A DNA stretch of 64,000 nucleotides. It comes from Cristatella mucedo (taxonomy: Eukaryota; Bryozoa; Phylactolaemata; Cristatellidae). Shown here one piece after another: positions 34,334-46,202 of the stretch (its first letter is position 1; every line of letters starts with the position of its first letter). The notes under the pieces were generated by a model that was given only the letters and a program-made list of their open reading frames with translations, did no database searches and was not told where the DNA came from. Position numbers and translations under genes: made by a program. The stretch lies in contig WPIO01000047.1 of the NCBI GenBank assembly GCA_009760855.2, forward strand, positions 1,917,501-1,981,500, read 5' to 3'.

Positions 34334-35242
34334 GGCTGCTATTTTCCGTGCTGCCCTAAGAAGCTACTTCTGGGTAGTAAGTGAACTATTTAGCCTATTC
34401 AGTCGATACTTAGTACTAGATATCAGCATTTTTATTAAATATAAGGGACAATAAAAGCCGAGCTAGCCTACATAAGTAAATCCAAACGGAAGGATGTTTC
34501 GATAGGAAAATTAGCACTTCCGACTCACTTGCATTGAGTTTCAATACAACTGTATATATATTTGTTATCCTTAATCCGGAAATTCTTCATAAGCGCGGTA
34601 GCTTGTTTCTATTCGGCTTTTGTTAGAATATATCGCCAGCTCTCACTGGGCTTGCCTGGCAGGTCATCTTAAGCAAAGGCTGTGACCCATCTCACCATGG
34701 AGGTGACGTAACGTCTTATGCAGGCATTGCGTGCAGGTTCGATGCGACCGATGTGCTTCGCTTCAGGGTCGATTTTCAGATTGCACTGCCATTCTCGTTC
34801 TCTTAGGGAGTCCATTTTTGAGGAACTAAACAAGTTGTCTCATGAATTTGGATAGACAAACAATGTCGGTATTCGCTGTGCTCTGTCTACCAGATACTCG
34901 TCCTCATCAAATTGGGATATACTTATATGTTTAGTATCGCTGAAAGAATGTGACAGACCTTCCGGTAGCCCTTCGGTGAAAACAGGCCATCCAAATGATG
35001 GTTTCTATATTTGTTATTTCTAAATGTGACTGTCGACGGTTTTCCAGCATGCTGTCGCGCTGTCGGAAAAACTGGGCTCCATACTTTTCTCTGTAACTGC
35101 AAAAATCAACTTCTTGACACCCGGGTCTAGTTCCCATAGAAGGTCACAAGTATCCCGGATAAGCCTTTTGGGTGCTTCAGCTCCTAGCTGGGGCTTTGGA
35201 AAGGCTAAATCTTAGTATTGACTTGTTGCAGTGTTTTATAAT
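34334..35242. other. Unassigned region
   Basis: No supported gene. Minus-strand frames near 34931-35137 are short and unrecognised. Confidence 0.35.
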
Positions 35243-35260
35243 ACTAATAATAATAATAAT

Positions 35261-35449
35261 AATAATGCACTTGATAAAACGCCCTCAGAGAACTCAATCT
35301 CTCGCTAGGTGCTTTAAATTTGCTGCAAAGGGAAATGCAATTGAATGGTGAGTAATATCATGCAATTGCATTTCCCTTTGCAGCAAATGTAAAGCGCCTA
35401 GAGAGAGATTGAGTTCTCTGAGGGCGCTTTGTCAAGTGCATTATTATTA
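35261..35449. repeat. Foldback: two LINE family A 3' ends head to head
   Basis: A minus-strand family A 3' end (35261-35342) is followed, after about 20 bases, by a plus-strand 3' end (35361-35449). Both carry the AATGCACTTG / CAAGTGCATT tail core and the GAGATTGAGTTCTC-type core, so the two arms of about 80 bases pair with each other. The (TAA)n and (TTA)n tails lie on the outside. Confidence 0.8.
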
Positions 35450-35539
35450 ATTTTAATTATAGCCAGAATACCGATGAATTCTCAAAAGTTGCACAATCGG
35501 GCAAATATGCGGTACTCAATTGAACCCACCGAATAAGTC

Positions 35540-35945
35540 TCCAAAAAAGATAATAACAGTAATAGTTATTATAATGACACGTTGAGCGTTCTCAGAGAAC
35601 TTAATCTCATAATAGGCTATATAGGTATGCTGTAACGCAAGCATGATCAAATGATTAATGGTAGCATGCTCAATGTCAACAAGCACAAAATGGTTAAAAG
35701 TGACATGCACAGTGTAAAAACGTAATGTATCTTTACCAGTAACGTGCGCAGCCTCAGCACGAATAATTACACAAAAGAAGAATAACATTAATCTTCTAAT
35801 TGTTAAGATAAACAGCTGCCTAGTTTTCTTCTTTAAATTATGCCAAGTCAGAGGATGTCGTGACGTCACCCGGGAATGAGTTACGGGCGTTTACGGAATC
35901 CAAACTAAAGGCACGGTGTCTCATGGATTTAATGCTCATTAAAGG
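35540..35945 (-). mobile_element. LINE family A decayed 3' part
   Basis: Reversed family A landmarks in order: TCAGAGAACTTAATCTCATA, the GTCACGAC-like GAGGATGTCGTGACGTCACC block and GGAATGAGTTACGGGC. Coding frame lost. Confidence 0.55.
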
Positions 35946-35949
35946 CATA

Positions 35950-37035
35950 GCTCAGCTGTACCTTTGCTTTGATCCATCCCAGCCTTCGAGCACCTCAAAT
36001 TCTCTCAGCTCACTTGCTGCATGTATTGATGACATTCGCACATGGATAGCAGCAAACTTTCTAAAATTAAACGATGATAAAACTAACTTACTAGTTATGG
36101 AAAAACCCAGCGTGCTTCAGAAATTGAAAAGGCTGACGCTCAAAATTGGCTCTGCCAGCATATTTCCTGTTGAATCCGCTCGAAATCTAGGTGTCATGTT
36201 CCAAAGCGACCTCTTGTTTGACAACCTTATCAGCTCCACAGTCAAATCTGCCAATTTTCAGCTCAATTCGTTGCTAAAATTCGGGCTTGTTTAGATAAGG
36301 ATACCACGTTCAAGTTGGTCCATGCATTCGTGACATCTCGTCTCGACTTCTGAAAATCACTGCCTACTGGCATACCGGCATGTGCGATCAGGCCATTGCA
36401 GCTGGTGCAAAACTCTTCAGCTAGGCTTGTCTGTCGTGAGAGTCGCAGTAGTCAAATTACACCACTTCTTGCTGACCGGCACTGGCTACCAGTCAAACAA
36501 TGGATTGACTTCAAGGTTTGGTCGCTCACTTTTAGGTCCCTTCATTTTTTGGCTCCAGTCTATCTCTCAGATCTACATCCCCACCACGCCACGCATCGCA
36601 CCAGCCGCTTTTCGGAATCCAGCAGTTTAGTAATACCTCGTGCACACCTCAAATCCCTTGGAGACCGTGCATTTAGTTCGTATGGTCCAAAAGCCTGGAA
36701 ATTCCTCCCGACTTGCATCAGAACATCCCCTGACTCGACGACATTTAAAAAGAACTTTAAAAGTCACCTATTTATGACAGCATTTACTGGGTCCCTGTGA
36801 TTCGTCCTTGATGTGCTTATGCGTGCTGACACTGTGCATACTGCCACAAACCACACTTGCATGCCGACCCTGTGCATATCACGCCTAATCATGTTATGCA
36901 TGTTGTTTGTGTATCAAGCATAATATTACTCACCATTCAATTGCATTTCCCTTTGCAGCAAATGTAAAGCGCCTAGAAAGAGATTGAGTTCTTTGAGGGT
37001 GCTTTATCAAGTGCATTATTATTTTTATTTTTATT
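35950..37035 (+). mobile_element. LINE family A, polymerase C-terminal half with 3' end
   Basis: The plus strand reads LYLCFDPSQPSSTSNSL directly after the missing YADD box, then LAACIDDIRTWIAANFLKLN and KTNLLVMEKPSVLQKLKRL. A stop or frame change follows near 36292, and the C-terminal blocks resume at 36396-36800, ending MTAFTGSL and TGA. The 3' untranslated part ends in a (TTA)n-type tail near 37015-37035. The copy is two or three lesions from an open reading. Confidence 0.8.
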
Positions 37036-37049
37036 ATAGTTATTATTTC

Positions 37050-37285
37050 TAGAAGATTAGATTCATAAAAGTGGGCGATACGACGCCTAGCCTGGTAAGG
37101 GAGTATAGCTGATGGGTTGGCTGGAGCAAAATAAAAAAGGGAACTAAAAGTGAATGCCAGAACTTTGAAGTCTATGTGCTACTTAACTGGGAGCAAGTGT
37201 AGGTTAGCGAGAAGTTTTGTAAAGTGGCAACTATGACGCTCACGGCACACATGCCTAGTTGCAGAGTTTTGAAACAATGGTAAAT
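37050..37285 (-). mobile_element. LINE family A internal scrap
   Basis: Reversed polymerase C-terminal sequence matching 21660-21890 and 28790-29000, without a tail. It sits directly after the plus-strand copy. Confidence 0.55.
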
Positions 37286-37639
37286 TAGCACGTCGCCACG
37301 TCGCATCGCTTCGATGTGTCGCATACTTGCAAGCGCTTGAGCCGTGCTATAACCTTAACACGCTACAAGGGAAAGCCGAGCGTTAACGTAGTTCGGCCGA
37401 CCAGACTTGCCAGATTTTCGTTGAAAACCGGTCGGTTACTGTTGAATAAGATTTTCTTAATCCTGCAATATATTTTGCAAGTCAAAATATAATAGCTCCG
37501 TTCCTTTGGCGTTAATATAATTAGCATGCTGCCCTTATGAGAGCTCTAGGATCATATCATTTAGCGGTTTCGAGAAATCAAGGAAGGGTCAGTCACTCGC
37601 ACCACACGACCTAGGTCGTCGACTTTACTTCCTGCTGCG

Positions 37640-37725
37640 GATGATACTCAATCGCCACCTCCCTGCAATCGGTGGGGATAGCTGTTAAGGCTGTTAAGGC
37701 TCTTCTGCCGAAACGTAAATGAGGC
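37640..37725 (+). mobile_element. tRNA-derived SINE, copy 4 (3' part)
   Basis: Contains CAATCGGTGGGGATAGC, GTTAAGGCTCTTCTGCCG and AGGCTTTTTAATCC, the SINE body in plus orientation. The tRNA head is missing. Confidence 0.5.
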
Positions 37726-38113
37726 TTTTTAATCCCTTTGCCTTTTACTTTCAGTCCATTCGCAATTTTTTGAGCTTAGATTCGTGGTCGGGGATCGTAA
37801 AAGGATGTTTTCTGTAAGCAACCGGTTACCGTGAAATTCAACTTACCTTTCTTACAGACCGAGTTATTTTTCCCAGATGCTATCTAACTAAACACGCTGG
37901 CTAATAACTTTTCTCTGCTGTAAAAGTGTACAGCAGCAGTCACTCGGACGAGACTCGGAGGGCGTGAAGAGAAGTGAAGAGCCGCTCTCTAGGATTTCTC
38001 GGTAAAGCGGTCTGCTCCAGAGATTCAAGGAGGAATCTCTCAGCAAGACCTTATTCACCCGCACTAACTTACGGCGACTGTCTCGGTGACATCTCTCTTA
38101 CTTGCGATTGCAG

Positions 38114-40700
38114 AAATTTGCACGATGTTCAAGAATGAGACGCCTTGTCGGGATCGGATTTACATCTACGAGAAAGATGATGTCGAGCTGGCACCCGGGC
38201 GCTCGAAGCGGGTCGAGCGATGGCAAGAGCGCCAGCGACGAGGTCAAGAGAAGGCTACGACGAGCCTGAGCAGGTCCCGCAGTGCTCGACCGCAGCCGAC
38301 CGAGGCTGCGTCAGCGCGGCTCGGCGGGAGAGCTGCTCAAGAGCCAGAGATAATGAACCGGACGGAAAAGACACGCTCTGCTAGAGAAGGAGGCGAGCTC
38401 TCGGTTGAAGCGCTCAAAAGAACGGCGCTGGACAGCGTCTTTTCAAGCGACCGAGGGAGCGACGGCGTTGTGGCTGACGATGGGACTGTGCTCGAGAAGT
38501 CACAACTTGGCGGAAGCAACGACGCTGCAACGGACTCGAAACGAAGTTTATGCGAGACTGGAAGAGCGCCAGCGCCCAGTAGCGACGCATTCTTAGCCTC
38601 ATTCATCAAGCTCTTCTCTTTGACCCGTAGTAGCCGCTCCAAATACCGCTGCATGGTGGGAAGCCAACGCGGACAGCCACTCGACGGCTGGCTGCCCAGA
38701 GCCGCTCCAGCTACCGTTGGCGAGACGCGATCAGCAATCAGTCGCCTAGAGGCCGACCGTGCGATTGAAAGTAGGAGCTGCGCTGTGGAGAACGGAGCTG
38801 AAGTGGCGAATGTCTGGCAGAAGCCTCCACCTAGCTCCTCGCCACTGACTGCTCGGCCGGCACGTTCGCCAACGAGGTGGCGGCAAACGCCGGATCCGCT
38901 TTCGATGCCGAGGCGGACTGCACGAGCGGTTCCGGACTCTAAAGTTGACGAGAAAATCGTCGGCAGCGACGCCAAACTTTTCTCGTCCCTTCAATTGTCT
39001 CTATCTTGGTCGAGCAGCGCTTTAAGCCAGTACGAGCAGCTGGTTGCCGTGCCACTCAGCACCTGCGGAAGCGCCAATGACGAACGGAGAGGCGAAGTCC
39101 GAAACTCGATTGACTTGGCGACAGACTGGAGCTCCGGTTCTCGTCTCGAAGATTTGACTACTGGCCGTGCGTCGTCGGCCTCGCTATTACGCACGGACTA
39201 TGGGAACGATACAGCCAGTCGAATTGGTCACTCCGACAGAAGCTCGAGCAGTCAGCAGATTAGCTGCATCGACGAGGGTATGGTGATACTCAAACCGATG
39301 CAACAGCCACCGCCTCCTCCTTTGAGGAAGGCGCCAGAAACTTCGGCTCGTGTGTTAGCAGTCAGAGAGCTCGCTAACCGGTCGTCGACTACAGATATAT
39401 CTCGAATTTATTTAGCGACTGACGAACCGAGACTGGATCCGCCTACGTCATGTGGATCCGAGGACGTCCTGCGCCGCCACTCTAATTCGATGAATGGTAC
39501 TGGAGACGAAGGGACAGGTGACAGGAGCAGAGCCGGTCGCTCTGCTTCAAGCTCGAGCTTTGACTTCAACTCACTCGCCGAAGGGGCGAGAGCAATCGAG
39601 CCGCGACGTATACATATGACAAACTGCAATTTGCAAGCTGGTCACGACGTCGGCAGCTCGACCAGTAGCCGCCCTGTCGGTAGCTCGACCAGTCTTCAGA
39701 TCTTTTCAGGGAAGGTAATTGTGCCACAATCGCCTTCTGCTCCACAGCCGCCGCCTCCTCCGCTTCCGCCACCGTCGCTGCTACAATTACCTATGCGGAT
39801 GCCACGAGAAATTCAGCCCAATGCCACAGCAGATCGAGGGCCCGATGACTTCCCTGCCAGTTTATCTATTTCTCGATTGACGAAGGACAGCCAGAGCGTA
39901 GATCCCAAGCTGTCGGAGGCGTTGCATTGGCGCTTCCGTTCAATGAATGGAGAGAGCGACGAAGACGAAGGAAAATTCGACATGCACGGAGATGGTCGCT
40001 CCGCTTCAAGCTCGATCTCCGACCTCAGCTACCCGGCCAAAGTGGCGAGAGCACGCGAGCCACTACGTACATCTAGGACCAATGGCAAGGAGCTTGCAGA
40101 TGACGACGTCGGCAGCAGTGGCAGCCTTATTGGTAGCGTGACCACTCTTCAGATGCTCTCCGGACAGGTGCCAGCAGTGCCTCAGTTTTCACAGGCACTG
40201 CAGAAACCACCGCCGCCGCCTCCTCCGCCGCCACCTCCACCGCCTGCTCTGCAGCCGCCGCCACTGCCATCAGTGCTACAACCTCTATGGATGCCACGAG
40301 AAATTCTGCCATATGCCGCAGCAGATCGAGGGCACAATAAATCTTCTGCCAGTTTATCTGGTTCTCGATTGACGAAGGACGGACAGAGCGTAGATCCCAA
40401 GCTCGCCGAGGCACTGCACCGGCGCTTCCGTTCGATGAATGCAGAGAGCGACGAAGACGAAGAGACAGGCGAAATGCCCAGAGCCAATTGCTCCGTTTCA
40501 AGCTCGAACTGCGATCTGAGCTCTCTGGCCGAAGCTGCAAGAGCTAGTCAGCCACCGCGTCTACATACGGTCAATTGCAAGGAACGTGGGAATGGCGACG
40601 TCGGTAGCAGTGACAGCCCTATTGGTAGCGTGACCAGTCTGCAGATGTTCTCTGTGAAGGCGCGAACCGCGCCTCAGAATTTTCAGGCACTACCACCACT

Positions 40701-40736
<36 letters not shown>

Positions 40737-41885
40737 TCCACCGCCGCTACCTCCGCTGCTGATTCGAATGCCACGAGCGAATGCATCTTTCGAGACAGTC
40801 GATGAACGTCGCTGCCGTCCAATGGCCAGCAATTTACCTCGCCGTTCGCCGACCGAAAGACCGGACTCGGATCAACAAATAGTTGAGGCTCTTTATCGCC
40901 GCTTCCGTTCCATGGCTGGCGAGAGCACCAGAGAGGGCCTGCACGACTCTGGCGACGATGACGGCGGTGCACCCAGTGGCTCCCGTTCCAGTTGGAGTTC
41001 CTGCCCCGGCTCTCCTGCCGAAGCTGCCCAAGCTCGCGAGCCGACCCTCGTGTGCACGGCAGATGGCAAGCAGCATGCGACTGTCAGCAGCTTCGATTTC
41101 TTCACCGGTGATGCAAGAGCGGCGTGCGAAGAGTACGGTGCTGACAGATCAAGCTCGACCACCTCGAGATCCGGCCTCTCGAATGCCACTGATTCGAAGA
41201 CAGCTGGTCCGCCTCCTGCAGTGCAGCCGCAGGAGCTTCTTCGTAAATTACGGATGCGGACGGCACAAGCTGGAGGCGATTCGCTCGAGAATGTCAAGGA
41301 ATGTCTTGGCAGCTCCATTGACGGCAATTCCGATCCCCTTTCTTTGCCAGACGGACAGAACCTCGGTCAGCCAAGTTTAGAAGGGCGGCACGAAACGGCT
41401 GGATCCGGCAGGGATGTGAGCATACAATACGAGCGGCATGATGACGTCGACTGCCGCGGGTCCGTAAAGATCTCGAGCTGCGGTCATAGAATTTCCGCCA
41501 AGGCTGCCATTGCTTGGCCATTATCGCGTCTGCCGAGCCAGAATGCACAGCCGCCTGACGGCAACGGCCGAAGTGGCTCATTTCGCCCACCGCTTCCTCC
41601 GCGAGCCGCATCCGGCGCAGCTTCTGCTGCATCGTCATCTTCGGAAAGTCGCCGCCTGGTGAGCGAGTTCTGCGAGGCAGCCAAGCTGCTGGAGGAGCTC
41701 TGCGACGGAGTGAAGCGAACTGTCGACTTTCCGCCAAAGCCGACAAATCTGGTGGCAGGCGAGGCGTTTCGGCAGCTTTCGGTTCAGCAGCCGTCGAAAA
41801 GAAAGCCGTCGGCCAAGGCATTTCCGGATGGAGACGCTGCAATCTGCCAATGCCCAGCGGCACAGCTCAACCATCGCAGCACCAG
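38114..41885 (+). CDS. Large exon: Ser-rich, polyproline repeat protein (unknown family)
   Basis: An unbroken frame of about 1,260 codons in one exon. The frame opens at a GTG, so the real start is either ATG 38125 (MFKNETPCRD), 11 bases after the acceptor CGATTGCAG at 38113, or an upstream exon. The apparent stop TAG at 41887 lies inside a consensus donor, CCAG|GTAGGG, so the protein probably continues in an exon not found here. The middle holds three full repeats of about 160 residues and a diverged one. Order in each repeat: Ser-rich segment, DLSSLAEAARA-like helix, GSVTSLQMFSG-like segment, proline run (near 39745, 40207 and 40690), RMPRE, SRLTKD, then EALHRRFRSMN followed by acidic ESDEDE. 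Near the end are PPLPPRAAS, an SH3-ligand type motif, and a helix SRRLVSEFCEAAKLLEELCD. Polyproline runs are typical ligands of profilin, EVH1 or SH3 domains, so a cytoskeletal or signalling scaffold is possible, but that is inference. Confidence 0.8.
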
Positions 41886-42039
41886 GTAGGGCCCTCACCA
41901 CTCATAATGGGATGGCTAAACAGGAGGTGTTTTATCGTTTCATCGGCCGACTGATCGTGGGCGGATGCCGAGCACACGTGAGGCTTAGGCTGACGGAGCG
42001 TGCCACGTTTCTCGAGCTCACGGCTAATGAAATAAATGT

Positions 42040-42250
42040 TTTGGCCTCACGAGTTTGGGTTTTCATGGCTTATACTCTCCCTCTAGACGATATGATTTCC
42101 TGGCACAATCTAGGCTTTCAATTCTGTGCATATGATGCACAACTGGTACATTAGATTTGATCCGAACAACCATCCAGCAGGTTGAATTCTCGTAGCTACC
42201 TTGCTGCCTATATTAATGAAATGCTCACATGGATAGCTATCTATTATTAT
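42040..42250 (+). mobile_element. LINE family A reverse transcriptase scrap in intron
   Basis: Reads YTLPLDDMISWHNLGFQFC and AYDAQLVH, the region around the YADD catalytic box (here CAYDAQ), followed by broken family sequence to about 42245. It starts about 160 bases after the donor of the large exon, so it lies in the presumed intron. Confidence 0.65.
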
Positions 42251-43353
42251 TAATACAAAATTATCATCTCACATCAATCGGATAGAGCGAAGAACGTGGG
42301 TCTGCATGCTCTACTGGAAATGTCCTGAGGTACACTTCGTGCCTTCATGGATATCTTTGCTAACCTGCTTTTCATAACTGTTTCTTGTCCACCGCATGAA
42401 CCACAATTCACAGCTCGGATTCAGTTGGAGATTAGATTAGCGAGTATTCACAAAGCTGGACATATAGAAAGTTCGAATTGGTTGTTGGTGTTACCGTCCG
42501 TGTAGACGCAAGCCTGTCACGATATTGGGTCCACAGTCAACAAACCTCCAGAGCCAAGTCGTCGGTTAATAATACAGATGATCATTTATTTTTCGAAGCA
42601 CCCTTATAGAACTCTAATCTCCATTTACGCACATTCAAACTTTCGGTGGGAGAATCAAGATCTAGTAGTTACGGTTAAGCAAGGTTCCCGCTAATGAGAT
42701 CAGAGGAGAGCACTGAGTAGGGTGCTTAGACAAGCATGCAAAAGCACGCGGGAAGACACTCACGGCCGCTGGCTAGAAAGATTCCTAGTTAGTATCGTGC
42801 AATCTAGAATTCACTAGGAAACAAAGACAATGCGGAAAGAAGAGTATTCATGAGCACTATACAAAAGCGCTGGTTTATCCTGCCATAGGTCACGACGTAT
42901 ACCGTTTCATAACGAAAATTAACAAAAACAGGAAACCTTTTACAGGTAGGCTCATGTCCGTATGTCACGAGTAGGCTAGAGCTTCTTCGCGAGGTTAATC
43001 GAATCGAAAGACTAGATATCGGCTAGCTGTGTCACAAGCTTTTTGAGCGTCATAACTGGACAAACGTTCTCCGAGTGATTTCGAGTCGGTTTTTGGAATC
43101 GGTTATCGACCAAAGTCACGTTCGCCGGTGCCGTGATGGCCGGCATAAGCGGAAACTTATTCTGAAAAACAGACATAACCAAGAGAATAAAGAGACATGG
43201 AATAGACTGACGGAATCTTGAAGGTGATACGCTGCTTGACAGGCACGAAATTCAAAAGATATATGGCGCTGTAACGTAGCAGCTCCGTCGTTTGGGATTA
43301 ATAATCCTTGCAGCTGATGTTCGCTTTTTACCAACTCTAATAGCAAAAGTGGT
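42251..43353. other. Unassigned region
   Basis: No supported gene or repeat. Presumed intron or intergenic DNA after the large exon. Confidence 0.35.
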
Positions 43354-43510
43354 TTAAAGCGTCATGCGATGAGCCGCCGCAGCCAGCATAACAGCATGGC
43401 CGCAGCATCGCAGGATCGGCTGTCGCCGCAGCTGCCCTCGCAAAGTTTCGTAGATATCGGAAACCGTGTGCGATAGATGCGGTCTGCCACGGCGATTGGT
43501 TGGCGAGTTC
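43354..43510 (-). CDS. Candidate last exon of an unknown gene
   Basis: On the minus strand the acceptor CTGTTTCAATGCAG (ending at 43511) opens a 52-codon frame (NSPTNRRGRPHLSHTVSDIY, then ETLRGQLRRQPILRCCGHAV) ending MTL and TAA. Composition is GC-rich relative to the surroundings and there is no LINE similarity. The open frame around it starts at a TTG, so it is not a free-standing gene. No family is recognised, no upstream exon was found, and chance is a real alternative. Confidence 0.28.
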
Positions 43511-44754
43511 CTGCATTGAAACAGAGAACTGTTTTCGGGGCTCGGGCTACTGGTGCTAGTCAAGAGGGCGCACCTCCCAAGCTCCTAGTCTGTCTCAAGG
43601 CGGTGCTCTCCTCTGGCTCGAGAGGTTCTGGATAACGACGCGAATCTGCCACGGCTGCTCGGTTACATGTTCTCTGCATTCGCCATTAGCGTTCAGATTC
43701 AGAAGTAGACGATCGACTAGTCACTTTCTCCTTCGGAAGTCTCTCTGGATTTCCATTTCCGAATTCCAAAAACACCCAATTATTATTGGGTAAAGCGATC
43801 AGTGCTACAAATGGAACATCAAGGATTCTCTTTTTCGCAAAACGCAACCAGCGTAGCACTTATAGAATTACTATCAGTATTGGCATAAATGTGTCGCATA
43901 GTTTGTCAGAGATAGCTGCTACCGGATTTGATTAATAATGCTACACGGATACTGACCTAAATTTTGTAAAAGCTAACTTTAATTATTAATTTGTGCGTCC
44001 CGAGTTAGGACAAAATGGTACGGCACGATCGCTCAGGAAGAATTTAGAAAAACTGGTTCAAACATATGTGCGAGTTTCTTGCGGACTTCGTTGCATTCGG
44101 TGATTTTCCTTTCTGGATCAACAGATAAGACGATGTTAACCAGTATCTCATGCAAACTACAAAGTAATTTTCGAAGGTATTGAAAACAGTCGATTGCTTG
44201 TCAAAATCACTGAGAGATTGAAAAAATGATATAGATAGTATCGTACATCGTTCGTATAGAACCGAAACAAAATCAAGTCCCAATAAAGCCACTTTAATAA
44301 ACTGAAGGTAAGAGAAGCAGTAACCGAGGAGTAATCGTATTAAATATTTAGACATCATGCAAAGACTCACCAACATTTTATCATACCAATAAAAAAAAAA
44401 CAGGCAGGGACGCGTTGGCTGACAAAGCAAGTGATACCGCTAGCTCAGTACGAAGTTCTTTAGGAAAGTGCTGTGGTTGGTTTATGGCCTGCTACGTTTA
44501 TGGCTATATTGTTAGTGTCTTGGCCAGCTTATAGCCCATTAGCCGTGTGTATCGACTTGTGGCCAGTTTATGATGCGCTGAAATTTATATGTGAGTATTG
44601 AGGCTGTTATCTTGGGGTGTGGGGCACCACAGCTTGGAGGGGCGACAAGTGCACCAGAGGCATTCAGAGTTCAGTTGGGTTGGGTCCACCGGTCTTGGAT
44701 TCACGAGCATTTGCCCAAAAGCACAGTTGCTCTAACGGACAAGCCATTCGATCG
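43511..44754. other. Unassigned region
   Basis: A GC-rich part (to about 43720) followed by AT-rich DNA. A 128-codon minus-strand frame at 44044-44430 is hydrophobic but AT-driven and without motifs. Confidence 0.3.
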
Positions 44755-44855
44755 CGTTCCCGGTACAACATATTCAAAGTGCGTAGAAAGAGAATAATTT
44801 CTCCAAGGAGGCTGTACAAATGCGTTACTATTATTATTATTTTTATTATTGGGAT
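44755..44855 (+). mobile_element. LINE family A 3' end (diverged)
   Basis: AAAGTGCGTAGAAAGAGAAT, TTTCTCCAAGGAGGCTGTAC and a (TTA)n-type tail, in plus orientation. Confidence 0.6.
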
Positions 44856-45024
44856 ATCAGGGCCTTTGGTTGTTAGAATAACTGGCTGCTAAATGCACTT
44901 AATCTTGCACAAGTAAGCACTGACGTTAAGCTTGCCCATAAAATAGAGGTGGGCCCTACCATCATTTGGCCCGGCGAAGTTAGATACTATCCCCATACAA
45001 ATATCGTTGATGGGGGCTGCAAGT

Positions 45025-45440
45025 AATAATAATTATAATAATAATATAATTAATAAAGCGCCCTCAGAAAACTCGATCTCTTTCTAGTCGCTTTACATTT
45101 GCTGTAAGTGAAACACAATCGAATGGTGAGTGGAAATATGCTTGATAAACGACCTGAATAACATGGTACGGGGTGACATGCCCAGGATCAGCATGCAAGT
45201 GTGGTAAGTGGCAGCTTGCAACAGTCTCAGCAAGCATAAGCAAATAACAAACGAATCATAGGGACCAACTAAATGCTCTCATAAATAGATGCGTTTTTAG
45301 TTTCTTTTTAAATGAGGTATAGTCAGGGGATGTCGTGACGGAAGTCGGGAGTGAGTACCAGGCTTTGGGAGCATTCGAACTAAAGGCACGGTCTCCAAAT
45401 GATTTGAGGTTTGTACGAGGTATAGGTAAACAGCTAGCGA
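45025..45440 (-). mobile_element. LINE family A 3' copy
   Basis: A (TAA)-type tail and AAAGCGCCCTCAGAAAACTC core, the 3' untranslated part, then on the minus strand NLKSFGDRAFSSNAPKAWYS, LPTSVTTSPDYTSFKKK and FMRAFSWSL with its stop. Similarity to other copies ends near 45435. Confidence 0.75.
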
Positions 45441-46030
45441 AATTTTGGCATACTAAGTAAGCTAGATTATGATATTGCAACAGACTACTGCGAGTTCCAG
45501 AATTATAACCTATAAGAACCAGATATTTTAGTCTATTACTTTGTCTCTTATTTAAATCCGAATCTATTAAGGACAGTGCGTTCAGTTACTATCATGCCAA
45601 ATTTTGGAACTCAATCACCGCAGACATCGCACCTTCTGGTGTGCTTTAAACGCTTAAGGTGAAACTTGAAATGTACGAATTCTTTACTGGTGCAGCAGCT
45701 TATCCAGGTATGAAGGAGTCAAACGACGGAAGGTATTAAGGACCAGTGCAGTTCAGAGATCAACAGACAGGGCAATGTTCTTAAACAATTTCCTGTCTGT
45801 GAATCATCAGGGTGCCATCAAATCTCCGTAAACAAAAAAAGACACGTGGCTGAATCGCTGTTTTTTTAACTAGTCTTTCAGACACATTCATCACTAGCTG
45901 CATTGACCTATAGATTTTTTGTCAGTCCAGCTAAAGTAAAATTTTTGTAAACCAGCACAGAAAATTATATGGAGCAGTTAAACATATTTTGCAAGCCACC
46001 ATGATAGGTGTTCATAATCTTAGAGGTAGG
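45441..46030. other. Unassigned region
   Basis: AT-rich DNA with no supported feature. Confidence 0.3.
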
Positions 46031-46202
46031 ACGTGGTGAGCCGTGATGGCACACTAGGTACGGTGGTTGCTTTTCACGACCTCGGCTTCGAGGTCATGGG
46101 TTCGGATCCTGCAGTGGGCGATCCTTTACCGCCGCTGCAAGCGGTGGTGATTGCCGTAAAGGCTCTTCTGTCGCTATCCAAAAAGAGGCTGTTTAATCAG
46201 CT
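46031..46202 (+). mobile_element. tRNA-derived SINE, copy 5 (most complete)
   Basis: The tRNA-like head carries an RNA polymerase III box A (TGGCACACTAGG, 46047-46058) and box B (GGGTTCGGATCC, 46098-46109). The family body follows (GCGATCCTTTACCGCCGCTG, GTAAAGGCTCTTCTGTCGCT) and a 3' end AAAAAGAGGCTGTTTAATCA. This copy shows the origin of the four others most clearly. It is a SINE rather than a tRNA gene because of the attached body and repeated copies. Confidence 0.75.

Noticed and set aside
38337-41901. Minus-strand frames of up to 212 codons opposite the large exon
   Set aside because: Alternative-frame shadows caused by the GC-rich, stop-poor coding sequence. No splice logic or motif.
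44044-44430. 128-codon hydrophobic minus-strand frame
   Set aside because: AT-rich composition gives Phe/Leu/Tyr by chance. No recognisable motif or splice site.
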